NCBI GenBank assembly: GCA_964430565.1
Contig: CAYSFD010000029.1
Location: 1-64,000 of the forward strand
Length of the DNA stretch: 64,000 nucleotides
Origin: VBDM01 sp964430565
GTDB taxonomy: Bacteria; Pseudomonadota; Gammaproteobacteria; Burkholderiales; SG8-39
Direction of reading: 5' to 3'
Position 1 is the stretch's first letter. Every line of letters starts with the position of its first letter. Below are positions 35,023 through 43,970 of this stretch, piece by piece. A program made the translations under genes and the position numbers. The notes under the pieces were generated by a model. That model was not told where the DNA came from. It saw only the letters and a program-made list of their open reading frames with translations, and ran no database searches.

Positions 35023-37071
35023 TTACTGCTCTTCCTCCACCGGCTGCTTGTGCTTGGAAACCAGCTGCGCCTGGGTATGCGGCGGCACGGGCGCGTAGTG
35101 CGAAAAATCGATGGAATACGATCCCTGCCCGCCCGTCACTGATTTCAGCCGCGTCTGGTAATCAGAGAGCTCCGATAGGGGCGCGACGCCTTTGATGGTG
35201 GTGAGGTCGCCGCCCGTGTTGTCGGTGCCGGTGACCTGCCCGCGCTTGCCGGACAGATCCGAGGTCAGATCGCCCATGAATTTATCCGGCGCGTTGATCT
35301 CGATGTTGACGATGGGCTCGAGCACGATCGCCCCGGCCTTGGCAAAGGCATCGATGATGGCCTTGCGGCCCGCGGACACGAACGCGACTTCCTTCGAATC
35401 GACCGCGTGGTGCTTGCCGTCGTATACAGTCACGCGGAGGTCGTGCACCGGGTAGCCGGCGATCACGCCCAGGTCCAGCGCCATGCGCACGCCCTTCTCC
35501 ACCGCCGGGATGAAGTTGCTGGGGATCACGCCGCCCTTCACCTTGTCGACGAATTCGTAGCCCTTGCCGCGCGGCAGCGGCTCGACCCTCAGGAAAACCT
35601 CGCCGAACTGCCCGGCGCCGCCGGTCTGCTTCTTGTGCCGGCAATGTCCCTCTGCCAGGCGCGTGATCGTCTCGCGGTACGGGATCTTGGGCGGCTTGGT
35701 GGAGAGCTCCATCTTGTACTGCTGGGCGAGCTTGTCGAGCTTGGCGCGCATGTGCAGTTCACCCAGACCGCGGATAACGGTCTCGTTGGTGGTTGCGTGC
35801 CGCTCGAGCTTGAAGCACGGGTCCTCCATCTCGAGCTTGTGCAGCACTTCGAACAGGCGCTGCTCGTCGCCCTTTTTCTTGGTCTCCACCGCTATGCCGT
35901 GCATGGGCGTGGGGAATTCGAGCGGGCGCAGGCGGATGTGGTCCTCGTCGTGGGAGTCGTGCAGCACGGCGTCGAACTCGATCTCGTCCACCTTGGTCAC
36001 CGCGCCGATATCCCCGGGAACGAGCGCGTCGGTTTCGACGGTGTCCTTGCCCTGAATCGTAAACAGGTGGCCCACCTTGAAAGGGCGCCTGCCGTGGCCG
36101 ACGAAGAGCTGCGTGTTGGGCGTCATCGTGCCCTGGTGCACGCGGAAGATCCCGATTTTCCCGACGAAGGGGTCCATGACGACCTTGAACACGTGCGCGA
36201 GCACGTGCGCCTTGGGGCCCGGCACAGCGTAGAACTCCACCGCCTTGTCGCCCTCGCCTTTCAGGAACGGCGGCGGGTTGCCTTCGGTCGCGTTCGGCGC
36301 GAGGTTCGCGAAGATGTCGAGCAGCGCCTCGACCCCGGCGCCGTTCTTCGCCGAGGTGAAGCAAACCGGGATGAGATGCCCATCGCGCAGTGCTTTTTCG
36401 AACGGCGCGTGCAACTGCTCGGGCGCCACCTCGCCCTGCTCGAGGTACTTCGCCATCAAAGCTTCATCGACTTCCACCACCTGATCGACCAGCGCCGAGT
36501 GCGCCTCTTTAACCGAAGAAAAATCCGCTTCGCCGTCGGGATTGAAGAAGCAGTCCACCACCGCCGTGCGGCCTTTCGCGGGCAGGTTGATCGGCAGGCA
36601 TTCCTTGCCGACCGATTGCCGGATGCGCTCGAGCAGCGCCGGGAGATCGGCGTTTTCAGCGTCGATGCGGTTGACCACGATCATGCGGCACAGGCCGCGC
36701 TTCGCTGCCCACTTGAGCATCCTGTCGGTGGCGAGCTGGATGCCGGTCTCGGCGTTCACCACGATCACGGCAGTTTCCACTGCAGCGAGCGCTCCCACGG
36801 CCTGCCCCATGAAGTCGGGCAAGCCCGGCGTGTCGATCAGGTGGATGTGGGTGTTCTTCCAGGCGAAATTGACAATCGCCGAGTTGAGCGAATGCTTGTA
36901 GGTTCTTTCCAGAGGATCGAAATCGCAGACGGTGTTGCCTTTTTCGACACTACCGGGCGCGGGGATCGCTCCGGCCTTGGCGAGCAGCGCTTCGGCGAGC
37001 GTGGTCTTGCCCGAGCCGGTATGGCCCACCAGCGCTACGGTACGAATGGATTCGGTGGAATATTTCGGCAT
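35023..37071 (-). CDS. Elongation-factor-G-like translational GTPase (EF-G paralogue)
   Basis: 682-aa GTPase with EF-G architecture. The ATG at 37071 follows a GGAGGAG site. G1 is GHTGSGKT (residues 16-23), G3 is DTPGL (80-84) and G4 is NRID (134-137) in place of the consensus NKxD. The switch-I region lacks the usual RGITI, with YKHSLNSAIVNF there instead. Domains II-V follow, including GVIPSNFIPAVEKGVRMAL and a C-terminal SEL-LSDYQTRLKSVTGGQGSY. This is the fast-diverging EF-G2-like group of proteobacteria; a translocation role is not established. Confidence 0.88.
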   Translation of the reverse strand: MPKYSTESIRTVALVGHTGSGKTTLAEALLAKAGAIPAPGSVEKGNTVCDFDPLERTYKHSLNSAIVNFAWKNTHIHLIDTPGLPDFMGQAVGALAAVETAVIVVNAETGIQLATDRMLKWAAKRGLCRMIVVNRIDAENADLPALLERIRQSVGKECLPINLPAKGRTAVVDCFFNPDGEADFSSVKEAHSALVDQVVEVDEALMAKYLEQGEVAPEQLHAPFEKALRDGHLIPVCFTSAKNGAGVEALLDIFANLAPNATEGNPPPFLKGEGDKAVEFYAVPGPKAHVLAHVFKVVMDPFVGKIGIFRVHQGTMTPNTQLFVGHGRRPFKVGHLFTIQGKDTVETDALVPGDIGAVTKVDEIEFDAVLHDSHDEDHIRLRPLEFPTPMHGIAVETKKKGDEQRLFEVLHKLEMEDPCFKLERHATTNETVIRGLGELHMRAKLDKLAQQYKMELSTKPPKIPYRETITRLAEGHCRHKKQTGGAGQFGEVFLRVEPLPRGKGYEFVDKVKGGVIPSNFIPAVEKGVRMALDLGVIAGYPVHDLRVTVYDGKHHAVDSKEVAFVSAGRKAIIDAFAKAGAIVLEPIVNIEINAPDKFMGDLTSDLSGKRGQVTGTDNTGGDLTTIKGVAPLSELSDYQTRLKSVTGGQGSYSIDFSHYAPVPPHTQAQLVSKHKQPVEEEQ

Positions 37072-37155
37072 GAACTCCTCCCCCGATAGAGCGTTTGATC
37101 CGGTGCGACCGGCGTTTTCGCTTAACTTTACCACGCGATCGGACATCACCACCCC

Positions 37156-37192
37156 GCCCGCTCTCGCGGGCACCCCTCCTTGGCAGGAGGGG
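37156..37192 (-). terminator. Tandem hairpins downstream of clsB
   Basis: Two perfect stems: gcccgc/gcgggc (37156-37161, 37166-37171, loop tctc) and cccctcc/ggagggg (37173-37179, 37186-37192, loop ttggca). They begin 8 bp after the clsB stop. There is no T-run, so this would be a factor-dependent stop or an mRNA-end stabiliser. Confidence 0.5.
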
Positions 37193-37199
37193 AAGAAAT

Positions 37200-38393
37200 C
37201 TAGAATCGTCCGCCCAAGCCGAACATGCCGATGGTGAAGCGCGCCACCCCGTAGCCGATCCATATGGGTATGCGCCGCCACAGGGGCTTCCTGAACCAGC
37301 GCGTCTTCGCCACGACGCGCGCCCCCTTTTCCATGTCCTCGCGCAACCGACGGCGCAGCTCGACGGAGAACGCCCGGTCCTCGACCACGAGGTTCGCCTC
37401 GCGGGCGAGCATCAGGCTGAAAGGATCGATGTTGGAGGAGCCCACCGTCGCCCAGCGATCGTCGATGACCGCGACCTTGGCGTGCATGAAGCTCCGGTGG
37501 TATTCGTAGATCTGCACGCCGGCCTCGAGCAGCGTCCCGTAGAGCGCCCGCGAGGCGTAATGCAGCAGCACGTACTCGACTCGCCCTTGCAGCAACAGGA
37601 TCACCCGCACGCCGCGCGCGGCGGCGTCGGCGAGCGCACGGCGAAAGCGAATCCCGGGGAAAAAGTAAGCGTTCGCTATGACGATCTCTTCCTTGGCCAA
37701 CTTGATCGCCGCAAGATAGGCCTCCTCGATGTCGCGGCGGTGGCGGACATTGTCGCGCACGACGAGCGCCGCGCGCTGGCCGCCCGGGCGCGATGCGTGG
37801 TGCGGAATCGAGTTCCCTCCGCTGCGTCCCCGAGGCCGTATCGGATGGCTGACGCGCCAGGCGTGCTCGAGCCTCGCCATTGCGACGCGGTTCCACAGCC
37901 GCACCGCCGCTTCCTGGACCGGCGCAACCAGCGGCCCCTCGACCTTCACGGCATAGTCGTAGCGCGGCGGTTTCTGCCGCGGCGTTTCCATGTCGTCGAT
38001 GATATTGATTCCGCCGACGAAGGCGACGCGTCCGTCGGCCACCGCGAGCTTGCGGTGCATGCGCCGCAGCCGGTCGCGCCGGAAGGGGAAGCGCCAGACT
38101 TCGGGGCGGAACACGAGCAGCCGCACGCCCGCCTCGCGCAGCTCGCGCGCGAGCTCCGCGGGCATGTCCTTGGCACCGAAGCCGTCGACGAGCACGTGGA
38201 CCGCAGCGCCGCGCGATGCGGCTTCGCAAAGCGCGCGCGCGATGCGCATCGCCGTGCGGTCACCCGCGAAAATGTAGGTCTCGAGGAAAACCTCGCGTTT
38301 GGCCCCGCCAATCGCCGCTTCGAGCGCGGGGAAATACTCGACGCCCGAGCGCAGCAGTGTCAGGCGGTTGCCGGGAAGGAACCGCGTCGTCAT
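37200..38393 (-). CDS. clsB: Cardiolipin synthase B (phospholipase D family)
   Basis: 397-aa membrane-associated phospholipid synthase with two HKD modules: HRKLAVADG with VAFVGGIN in the N-terminal half and HAKVAVIDD with GSSNIDP in the C-terminal half. Length and FLETYIFAGDR near the start fit ClsB. It forms cardiolipin from phosphatidylglycerol (or PG and PE in other classes). It starts 10 bp after the EEP-phosphatase gene, an order I know from betaproteobacteria (nudB-EEP-clsB). Confidence 0.9.
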   Translation of the reverse strand: MTTRFLPGNRLTLLRSGVEYFPALEAAIGGAKREVFLETYIFAGDRTAMRIARALCEAASRGAAVHVLVDGFGAKDMPAELARELREAGVRLLVFRPEVWRFPFRRDRLRRMHRKLAVADGRVAFVGGINIIDDMETPRQKPPRYDYAVKVEGPLVAPVQEAAVRLWNRVAMARLEHAWRVSHPIRPRGRSGGNSIPHHASRPGGQRAALVVRDNVRHRRDIEEAYLAAIKLAKEEIVIANAYFFPGIRFRRALADAAARGVRVILLLQGRVEYVLLHYASRALYGTLLEAGVQIYEYHRSFMHAKVAVIDDRWATVGSSNIDPFSLMLAREANLVVEDRAFSVELRRRLREDMEKGARVVAKTRWFRKPLWRRIPIWIGYGVARFTIGMFGLGGRF

Positions 38394-38403
38394 GGCCGAA
38401 CGC

Positions 38404-39192
38404 TCATTCGAGCTGCAGGTGCGCGGACAGCGCCGCGTGGTCGGAGAGGCGCGACCACATCGACCCGTGATGTACGTGCGTGTGGCGCACGCGGAAGCCG
38501 CGCGTGTAGATGCGGTCCAGGCGCAGCACGGGAAAGACGCTCGGAAAGCTGCGCGCAGGTTTGCCACGGTGGTCGGCGAGCGCTTCGTGCAAACCGAGTT
38601 CTTCGGCGAGGCGCTTGCCGGCGAGATTGCGCCAGTCGTTGAAATCGCCTGCGACGACAAGCGGCGCGCCGTCGGGCACCTCGCGCCGCAGCCGCTCGAT
38701 CAGCGCGCCGACCTGGTGCCGCCGGCCGCGCTCGTGCAACGCGAGATGCACGCAAACGCAATGCAGCCGATGTTCCTCGCCGGGCAGCTCGATCTCGCAG
38801 TGAAGCAGGCCGCGGCGCTCGAAGGCGTGGTGGGAGACGTCCTGGTTCTCGGCGCGGACGATGGGGTAGCGGCTGAGGACGGCGTTGCCGTGGTGGCCGT
38901 GGTCATATACCGCGTTGCGGCCGTAGGCGTAGTCGCTCCAAACCTGATCGGCGAGAAATTCGTATTGCGGCTCAGCGGGCCAGTCCTCGAAACTCGAGGC
39001 GTGGTGGTGGTGTTCGCCCTGCACTTCCTGCAGGAAGATGATATCCGCGGCGATCAGCTGCAAGCGCTCGCGCAGCTCGCGGACCATCATGCGGCGGTTG
39101 AACTGGGAGAATCCCTTGTGGATGTTGTAGGTGGCGACGTGTAGCCGCAGCGACCTTGCCTCCGTTCTCACTGTCTTTTTCTCTGTATCCAT
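38404..39192 (-). CDS. Endonuclease/exonuclease/phosphatase-family protein
   Basis: 262-aa EEP-fold protein: HVATYNIHKGFSQFNRRMM near the start, IIFLQEVQGEHHH with the metal-binding Glu, LVVAGDFNDW with the catalytic Asp-x-Asn, and SDHAALSAHL at the end. These residues form the metal-dependent phosphodiesterase site. It sits just upstream of clsB. The start is probably the ATG at 39192; the frame is open 12 codons further. In other betaproteobacteria it follows nudB; here accessory genes separate them. Confidence 0.88.
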   Translation of the reverse strand: MDTEKKTVRTEARSLRLHVATYNIHKGFSQFNRRMMVRELRERLQLIAADIIFLQEVQGEHHHHASSFEDWPAEPQYEFLADQVWSDYAYGRNAVYDHGHHGNAVLSRYPIVRAENQDVSHHAFERRGLLHCEIELPGEEHRLHCVCVHLALHERGRRHQVGALIERLRREVPDGAPLVVAGDFNDWRNLAGKRLAEELGLHEALADHRGKPARSFPSVFPVLRLDRIYTRGFRVRHTHVHHGSMWSRLSDHAALSAHLQLE

Positions 39193-39273
39193 TGAAATAC
39201 ACGCGTGATTGCAGCTAGCCGGTGCCATTCGTCAGCGAACGGCAACGACGCAACCATCACTATTCATTCGTGG

Positions 39274-39816
39274 TTAATGGTTTCTCAAAGGAAGCATACG
39301 CCCTAACACAGACTCCTCTGCTTTCGTTCCGTGATGCAACGCTCCCAGGATATGGAGAACAATCAGCGCCAACAAAGCTACGGAACTGGAGCCATGGATA
39401 CTGGTAAACAATTCATTCAATGCCAGGTTTTTCCAGCCCCAGTCCGGCAAGGGGATGCCCCAGAACCCGGTCCTGAGGCCACTGAATGATGAAGAGGCAT
39501 AACCAGACACGGGTTGTACGAACATCAGCAGATAAAGCAGATGATGTGTCGCCTCGGCCAATCTGCGTTTCCAGCGTTCTATCGTTTCCGGCAAGGCCGG
39601 TGGGGTGTGCTGCAGGCGCCAGATCACGCGCACTATCACCAACAAAGCCACGGTCAGTCCTACCGACTCATGTAGTGCAAGAAGCCGGGTCCGATCCGGG
39701 TTGCCCTTGGGGAACTCGGTCATATACCAGCCGAGTCCCAAGAGGACAAATATCAACAGCATCATCAGCCAGTGCAGCACCATGGCCCAAACACTGTATT
39801 TTTCAGGCATGTACAT
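39274..39816 (-). CDS. Cytochrome b561 family protein
   Basis: 180-aa four-helix di-haem b membrane protein. Candidate axial histidines are in WAMVLHWLMM, LLALHESVGL, ATHHLLYLLM and LIVLHILGALHH. It probably carries electrons from the quinone pool to a periplasmic acceptor. The gene and its flanks are clearly AT-richer than the rest of the window, and it stands between the EEP gene and the porin, so it may be a recent arrival. Confidence 0.9.
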   Translation of the reverse strand: MYMPEKYSVWAMVLHWLMMLLIFVLLGLGWYMTEFPKGNPDRTRLLALHESVGLTVALLVIVRVIWRLQHTPPALPETIERWKRRLAEATHHLLYLLMFVQPVSGYASSSFSGLRTGFWGIPLPDWGWKNLALNELFTSIHGSSSVALLALIVLHILGALHHGTKAEESVLGRMLPLRNH

Positions 39817-40116
39817 GCTGATTTATCCGAACCTCATTCATCATAGCAGCCGCGCGAGGTTCAATGGCCGCTCGCGGCAGTTGGAAAAAGGCGATCTTTC
39901 GGCTAAGCTTGCGTGCCTCGGGGATTGCAGATTCGGAATTTTTCAACATTTTCTTAAGGAGTCCGGCACGAGCGAACCCAGGTACGTTGGTCGGGACGGG
40001 CAGGAAACGGGGAGGACGTCTTGGGCGAAAGCCCGATACGACCCGGCTGATCGAGCAGCCCGGAAATACCGAAGTCGTAACAAGAATTTTTTCCCCACCA
40101 CGAAAGGACGCTCCAC
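39817..40116. other. 300-bp non-coding region before the porin
   Basis: No gene is supported here. The right part (from ~39960) is GC-rich and includes a short gggc-GAAA-gccc hairpin at 40023-40034. A GAAAGGA ribosome site precedes the porin ATG. The region probably holds the porin promoter and a structured leader. I do not recognise a named riboswitch. Confidence 0.5.
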
Positions 40117-41235
40117 ATGAAAAAGCTTCTCATCGCATCTGCAGTTTCCGCCCTTTTCGCCGCCCCGGCCACGGTACTCGCCCAGGCGAAACCGGCCGCC
40201 GTTCCGACCCTGGACAAGGTCCTCGAGGCCTCGGGGATCAACGTCAGCGGCTATATCGACGCGGGGTACACGTACGCGGACAGGAACCTTGAAGGTGGAG
40301 GAGGGGTTTCCACCCGGGTGTTCGATTCTCAGAACAACTCCTTCGGGCTCAATCAGTTTGGACTGAGCGTTGCCAAGCAGCCCAAACAAGGTTTTGGGGG
40401 CCTGGTCAACGTCACCGTAGGCAAGGACGCGCAGGTGATCCATTCTTTACCCGAGCCCGCTGGCAACACGTCCTCGATGTTCGATGTCACCCAAGCCTAC
40501 GCGCAGTATGCGGGCGGCCCGCTGACCGTGATCGCCGGCAAGTACGCCACGATGCATGGAACCGAAGTGATCTGGAGCCCGAGCAACGCCAACATCTCCC
40601 GCTCGCTGCTGTTCAAGGCCGAGCCGTTTACGCATACCGGCGTGCGCGCGACCTGGGCCTTGAACGACAAGGTCAGTCTCATGGGAGGTCTCAACAACGG
40701 CTGGGACCAACTGACCGATACGAACAAGGCGAAGACGGTCGAGTTGGGTGCGACGCTCAACCCCATCAAGCCGCTGACGGTCAGCGTCTCGGGCATGAGC
40801 GGCAAGGAGACGACGGCGACCGGAGACGGCACCCGCACCAGCTTTAACGCGGTCGCTTCCTACACCATTATCGATCCCTTGAGCGTAGGCGTGGAGATCC
40901 TGAGCGTTTCTCAGGAAAACCCCGGGGGCGCCAAGGCGAAGCTCAACGGCCTGGCGCTTTACGGCAGCTACATGTTCATGCCGAAGCTGCGCGGCGCGCT
41001 GCGCATTGAGCCGCAGTTCGACGACAAGAACGGTACGCTCGGCACTCCAAACGGCACGACGGGCACGAAGTACAGGGAGGTAACCGTAACGGGCGCCTAC
41101 CTGCCGGCCGACAACTTTGAAGCGCGCGCCGAGCTGCGCAGAGACCAGGCGTCGAACGCCGTGTTCATCAACACCGACGGCTCGTTCAGCAAGAGCCTGA
41201 TGACCATCGCCTTCCAGGGCATCTACAAGTTCTGA
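40117..41235 (+). CDS. Outer-membrane beta-barrel porin
   Basis: 372-aa outer-membrane protein. The signal peptide (MKKLLIASAVSALFAAPATV) is followed by INVSGYIDAGYTYADRN, the first beta strand. Alternating strands continue to a C-terminal QGIYKF, the terminal aromatic recognised for outer-membrane assembly. It resembles porins (OmpL47/DUF-type 16-stranded) more than OmpA. It has its own leader and converges on the lipoprotein gene at 41282. Confidence 0.85.
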   Translation: MKKLLIASAVSALFAAPATVLAQAKPAAVPTLDKVLEASGINVSGYIDAGYTYADRNLEGGGGVSTRVFDSQNNSFGLNQFGLSVAKQPKQGFGGLVNVTVGKDAQVIHSLPEPAGNTSSMFDVTQAYAQYAGGPLTVIAGKYATMHGTEVIWSPSNANISRSLLFKAEPFTHTGVRATWALNDKVSLMGGLNNGWDQLTDTNKAKTVELGATLNPIKPLTVSVSGMSGKETTATGDGTRTSFNAVASYTIIDPLSVGVEILSVSQENPGGAKAKLNGLALYGSYMFMPKLRGALRIEPQFDDKNGTLGTPNGTTGTKYREVTVTGAYLPADNFEARAELRRDQASNAVFINTDGSFSKSLMTIAFQGIYKF

Positions 41236-41281
41236 TCCGCCCGGGAGTCTTGCAGGGAACATCGGGGAGCGGCACTCGACT

Positions 41282-42790
41282 TTACTCGACTCGTCGAAAG
41301 TACCTTTCGAACAGGTCGGGGTCGTCGAAGTGCCGCACGCCGACGAAGGCGGTCGCGTGCCGGCCCCATTGGCGCATCGCGCCCGGCTCGCGGATGCCCA
41401 TAGGCCAGAAGTAGACCCGCTCGCCGCGCTCGCTCCCCTGGACGATGCCATCGGCGCCGAAGGCGCTGCGACGGCCTTCTGCGGCGGGAAGCGAGCGCAG
41501 CGCATCGTCTGGCGAGAACGCATAGCGACGCGGCTCGCCCCCAGCGGGTGGATTGACGATCACCCGCTGCAGATAATGGGTGCGCGACGCGACGCGCAAC
41601 AGGATGCGGTCGGTCGCTCGCACTCGCCCCAGCGACTGGGGCGCAAACAGCGTCTCGTCGAGCGTCTCGGGCTGCGGCCGAACGCCGACCGCGGCGGTCG
41701 GGATGAACTGGTGGTAGCAGCCGCAGCTATGCATGGTGTCGTAGACGAGCGGCGCCCCATCGGAATCCAGCGTCACGCGCCAGACTAGGCTGTCCAGGAA
41801 CCCGCCGAGCAAGTCCCCGGGTGACTCGAGCGGCCGCGAGGGAAACCACACCGAGTACACCAGCTGCGGCAGCACGCGTCCGGCAAAGCGCGTGGTGGCA
41901 AGCCGTGCGTAGACCGTCGGGGATGCCGTGTCCACGCGCAGCGAGCCGTCGGCCCCGTAGCCAAGTGCGCCGATGCGGTCGTTCTCGTCCGCTTCGTCCA
42001 CCTCGAACTCAGGCGCGTACGCAGCAAAGAGCGACGCGAGCTCGCTTTCGCCCGGGTCTGGCGCGCCGAGCGGATCGGCGCCGCCACGGGCGAGGATCTC
42101 AACGACCTGCGCGGCACTCGCGGTCCGCGTCGGGGCCGGGGCATAGCGCACGCGGCGCCCAAGAAGCGGTTGCTCGGAGGCAAACATCTCGAGCGTTTCC
42201 GCCTCGTACTTGCGCACGCCCCGCGCAAACACGATGCGGGTGAGCGGATACAGGCCCACGACGCGTTTCCAGGTTTCGTAGTCGGGCGGAACGGTTGCCG
42301 CCGCGCGCAGGTACCTGCGGCCGACGTCGTCGGCGAGATCGGCGCGCTGCAGGCGCCCTGCGCACTCGCGCGTACCCGCCAGCGGGTCGGCGCGGAACTG
42401 CACCGGCAGCATGCCGAGGAGGGCTTCGCGGGCAGCGCGCGGCAGGTTGGCGATCTCCACCGAACGCGCCTCGTCGTCCAGGCGCCGCAGTCGCGCAACC
42501 CATGCTTCGAACGCAGTCCCCGACAGCGGCTCGTCCGCGAAGCTCGCGAGAAAGCGATTGGCCCGCAGATAGGGAAACCCGACGATGCGTCTCGCAAGCG
42601 CGTCGCCGACCTCGCTTGCGTCCACCGCGTGGTCGATCGCCTCGAACAGGGCCACGCAGGCGCCCGTCTGCGACACCGGCCCTTCGGCGCGATGCGATCG
42701 CGCCGGCTCGGCCTGGTAGACGTCGAGCGTCGCGCAGCCGGCGAGTGCCGCAAGCGTCAATGCGAAGGCGGACCTGAGCAACGCGTTCAT
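41282..42790 (-). CDS. Large predicted lipoprotein of unknown function
   Basis: 502-aa protein with a lipobox LAALAGC at residues ~16-22, so probably anchored to a membrane. The body is soluble. A central segment has PQLVYSVWFPSRP and YDTMHSCGCYHQF, whose Cys-x-Cys-x-His arrangement could bind a metal. The C-terminus ends GRHATAFVGVRHFDDPDLFE. I do not recognise the family. It lies 10 bp downstream of the SRPBCC gene and probably shares the nudB operon. Confidence 0.75.
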   Translation of the reverse strand: MNALLRSAFALTLAALAGCATLDVYQAEPARSHRAEGPVSQTGACVALFEAIDHAVDASEVGDALARRIVGFPYLRANRFLASFADEPLSGTAFEAWVARLRRLDDEARSVEIANLPRAAREALLGMLPVQFRADPLAGTRECAGRLQRADLADDVGRRYLRAAATVPPDYETWKRVVGLYPLTRIVFARGVRKYEAETLEMFASEQPLLGRRVRYAPAPTRTASAAQVVEILARGGADPLGAPDPGESELASLFAAYAPEFEVDEADENDRIGALGYGADGSLRVDTASPTVYARLATTRFAGRVLPQLVYSVWFPSRPLESPGDLLGGFLDSLVWRVTLDSDGAPLVYDTMHSCGCYHQFIPTAAVGVRPQPETLDETLFAPQSLGRVRATDRILLRVASRTHYLQRVIVNPPAGGEPRRYAFSPDDALRSLPAAEGRRSAFGADGIVQGSERGERVYFWPMGIREPGAMRQWGRHATAFVGVRHFDDPDLFERYFRRVE

Positions 42791-42800
42791 GTCGCGACTT

Positions 42801-43418
42801 CTACGGTTTTGACTTGCTTCGTGCGAGGGCGTCGCGCCGCACGATCTCATCGACCATGGCGCGGAACCGGCGCTCCACTATCCTGCGCATGATCGGCATG
42901 CCGATCAAAGGAGGCAGGTAGAAGTCCGGGGTGAAGCGACCGGTGTAGTCAAGCCGCACCCCCGCGTCCGAGAGTTCCAGCTCGTAGCGCGTCTCCAGAT
43001 CCCGGATGTTGCCGTCGATGCGCCGTGCGACGATCCGCCGCTGCGGCTGCTCTCGCACCTCGAGCGTCACGTCGACGGGCTGCCGATAAAAAAAGAAACC
43101 GATCTCGCCCTTTTGCTCCACCAGGACGCGGTCGCCGCTGCGCGACACGACGCGGGAGCTTTTCATGTCCGGAATGAATTGCGCGAGACGATCGTAGTCG
43201 GAGAGCACCTCCCAGGCGATGCGCACATCCACTTGCATCCGGGCAGATGCATTAACCGTGATGAATTCACCCTGGCGCTCGATCTCGATGGCGAGTTCCT
43301 GCGCTCCCGCGCGGCTCGGCAGGCTCTGCGCTGCGGCGAGCGCAAGGACCGCGATCAGGACGGACGCTCGGCCATGTCGGGCTGTGAGGGTCACGGACAT
43401 GCGAACAGCATGCGCCAT
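42801..43418 (-). CDS. Secreted SRPBCC/START-like lipid-binding protein
   Basis: Roughly 205-aa protein with a signal peptide (region ending PSRAGAQE) followed by a coenzyme-Q-binding/START fold: VDVRIAWEVLSDYDRLAQFI, then DMKSSRVVSR and MPIMRRIVERRFRAMVDEI. Such proteins bind lipids or hydrophobic ligands. Start is uncertain: ATG 43418, ATG 43400 and an upstream TTG 43436 all give signal peptides. It follows nudB by 27 bp and precedes the lipoprotein by 10 bp. Confidence 0.8.
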   Translation of the reverse strand: MAHAVRMSVTLTARHGRASVLIAVLALAAAQSLPSRAGAQELAIEIERQGEFITVNASARMQVDVRIAWEVLSDYDRLAQFIPDMKSSRVVSRSGDRVLVEQKGEIGFFFYRQPVDVTLEVREQPQRRIVARRIDGNIRDLETRYELELSDAGVRLDYTGRFTPDFYLPPLIGMPIMRRIVERRFRAMVDEIVRRDALARSKSKP

Positions 43419-43445
43419 TGGCCTATTCCGCCGCAACCTGGCCGG

Positions 43446-43934
43446 CTACCTTGCGCCTGCATCGCACTTTTGCGGCAAGAGCAGTATGGCGTCGCGGTTG
43501 GTCCAGGAGAGGGTGAGCGCCGCCGCTTCTCGATAGGTCAGCCACCTGTAACCGAGATGCTCGGCAGGATCGAGCGTGACATCGAGCGGCGCGGGTAGCT
43601 CCATGCCGAAGACGTGTTCGAGGTTGTGCGTCACCCCCGGTGCGAAGCGGCTTTGGTGTCTCTTGAAAATCTCGAAGCGGTTCTCGATGCCCCAGTCGCG
43701 CAGGTCGTAGCGCGTCGCGTCGAGCCCCGTCTCTTCGCGCACCTCGCGGATCGCCGTGTCGCGCAAGGGCTCGGATTCGTCGGCGACGCTGCCGGTAACC
43801 GACTGCCAAAAGCCCTGCCAGCCGGCGCGCTCCATCATCAGCACCTGAAGGTCGGAGGTGTGGATCACCACCAGGACCGAGCGGGGAATCTTGTACGGCG
43901 AGTTCACAAAGACTCGATCGGGACGCGAATTCAC
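43446..43934 (-). CDS. nudB: Dihydroneopterin triphosphate diphosphatase (Nudix)
   Basis: 162-aa Nudix hydrolase of folate biosynthesis that removes pyrophosphate from dihydroneopterin triphosphate. The Nudix box is GSVADESEPLRDTA with REVREETGL, with the one-residue insertion (G-x6-E) I know from betaproteobacterial NudB. PYKIPRSVLVVIHT at the start and EHLGYRWLTYREA at the end also match. It normally follows aspS directly; here a Rieske oxygenase, barstar and an RNase gene intervene. It is divergent from the oxygenase gene with a 36-bp gap. Confidence 0.9.
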   Translation of the reverse strand: MNSRPDRVFVNSPYKIPRSVLVVIHTSDLQVLMMERAGWQGFWQSVTGSVADESEPLRDTAIREVREETGLDATRYDLRDWGIENRFEIFKRHQSRFAPGVTHNLEHVFGMELPAPLDVTLDPAEHLGYRWLTYREAAALTLSWTNRDAILLLPQKCDAGAR

Positions 43935-43970
43935 GCAGGTCCGATATCATAAGGGGATCGGAAGCGGACC

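Noticed and set aside
40009..40060. GAAA-tetraloop hairpin before the porin considered as a c-di-GMP or other riboswitch
   Set aside because: The conserved core sequences of the riboswitch classes I know are absent; only a four-base-pair stem is certain.
40070..40083. gaagtcgtaacaag matches a conserved stretch near the 3' end of 16S rRNA
   Set aside because: Only about 14 bases match; flanking sequence bears no relation to rRNA, so it is chance and not an rRNA gene fragment.
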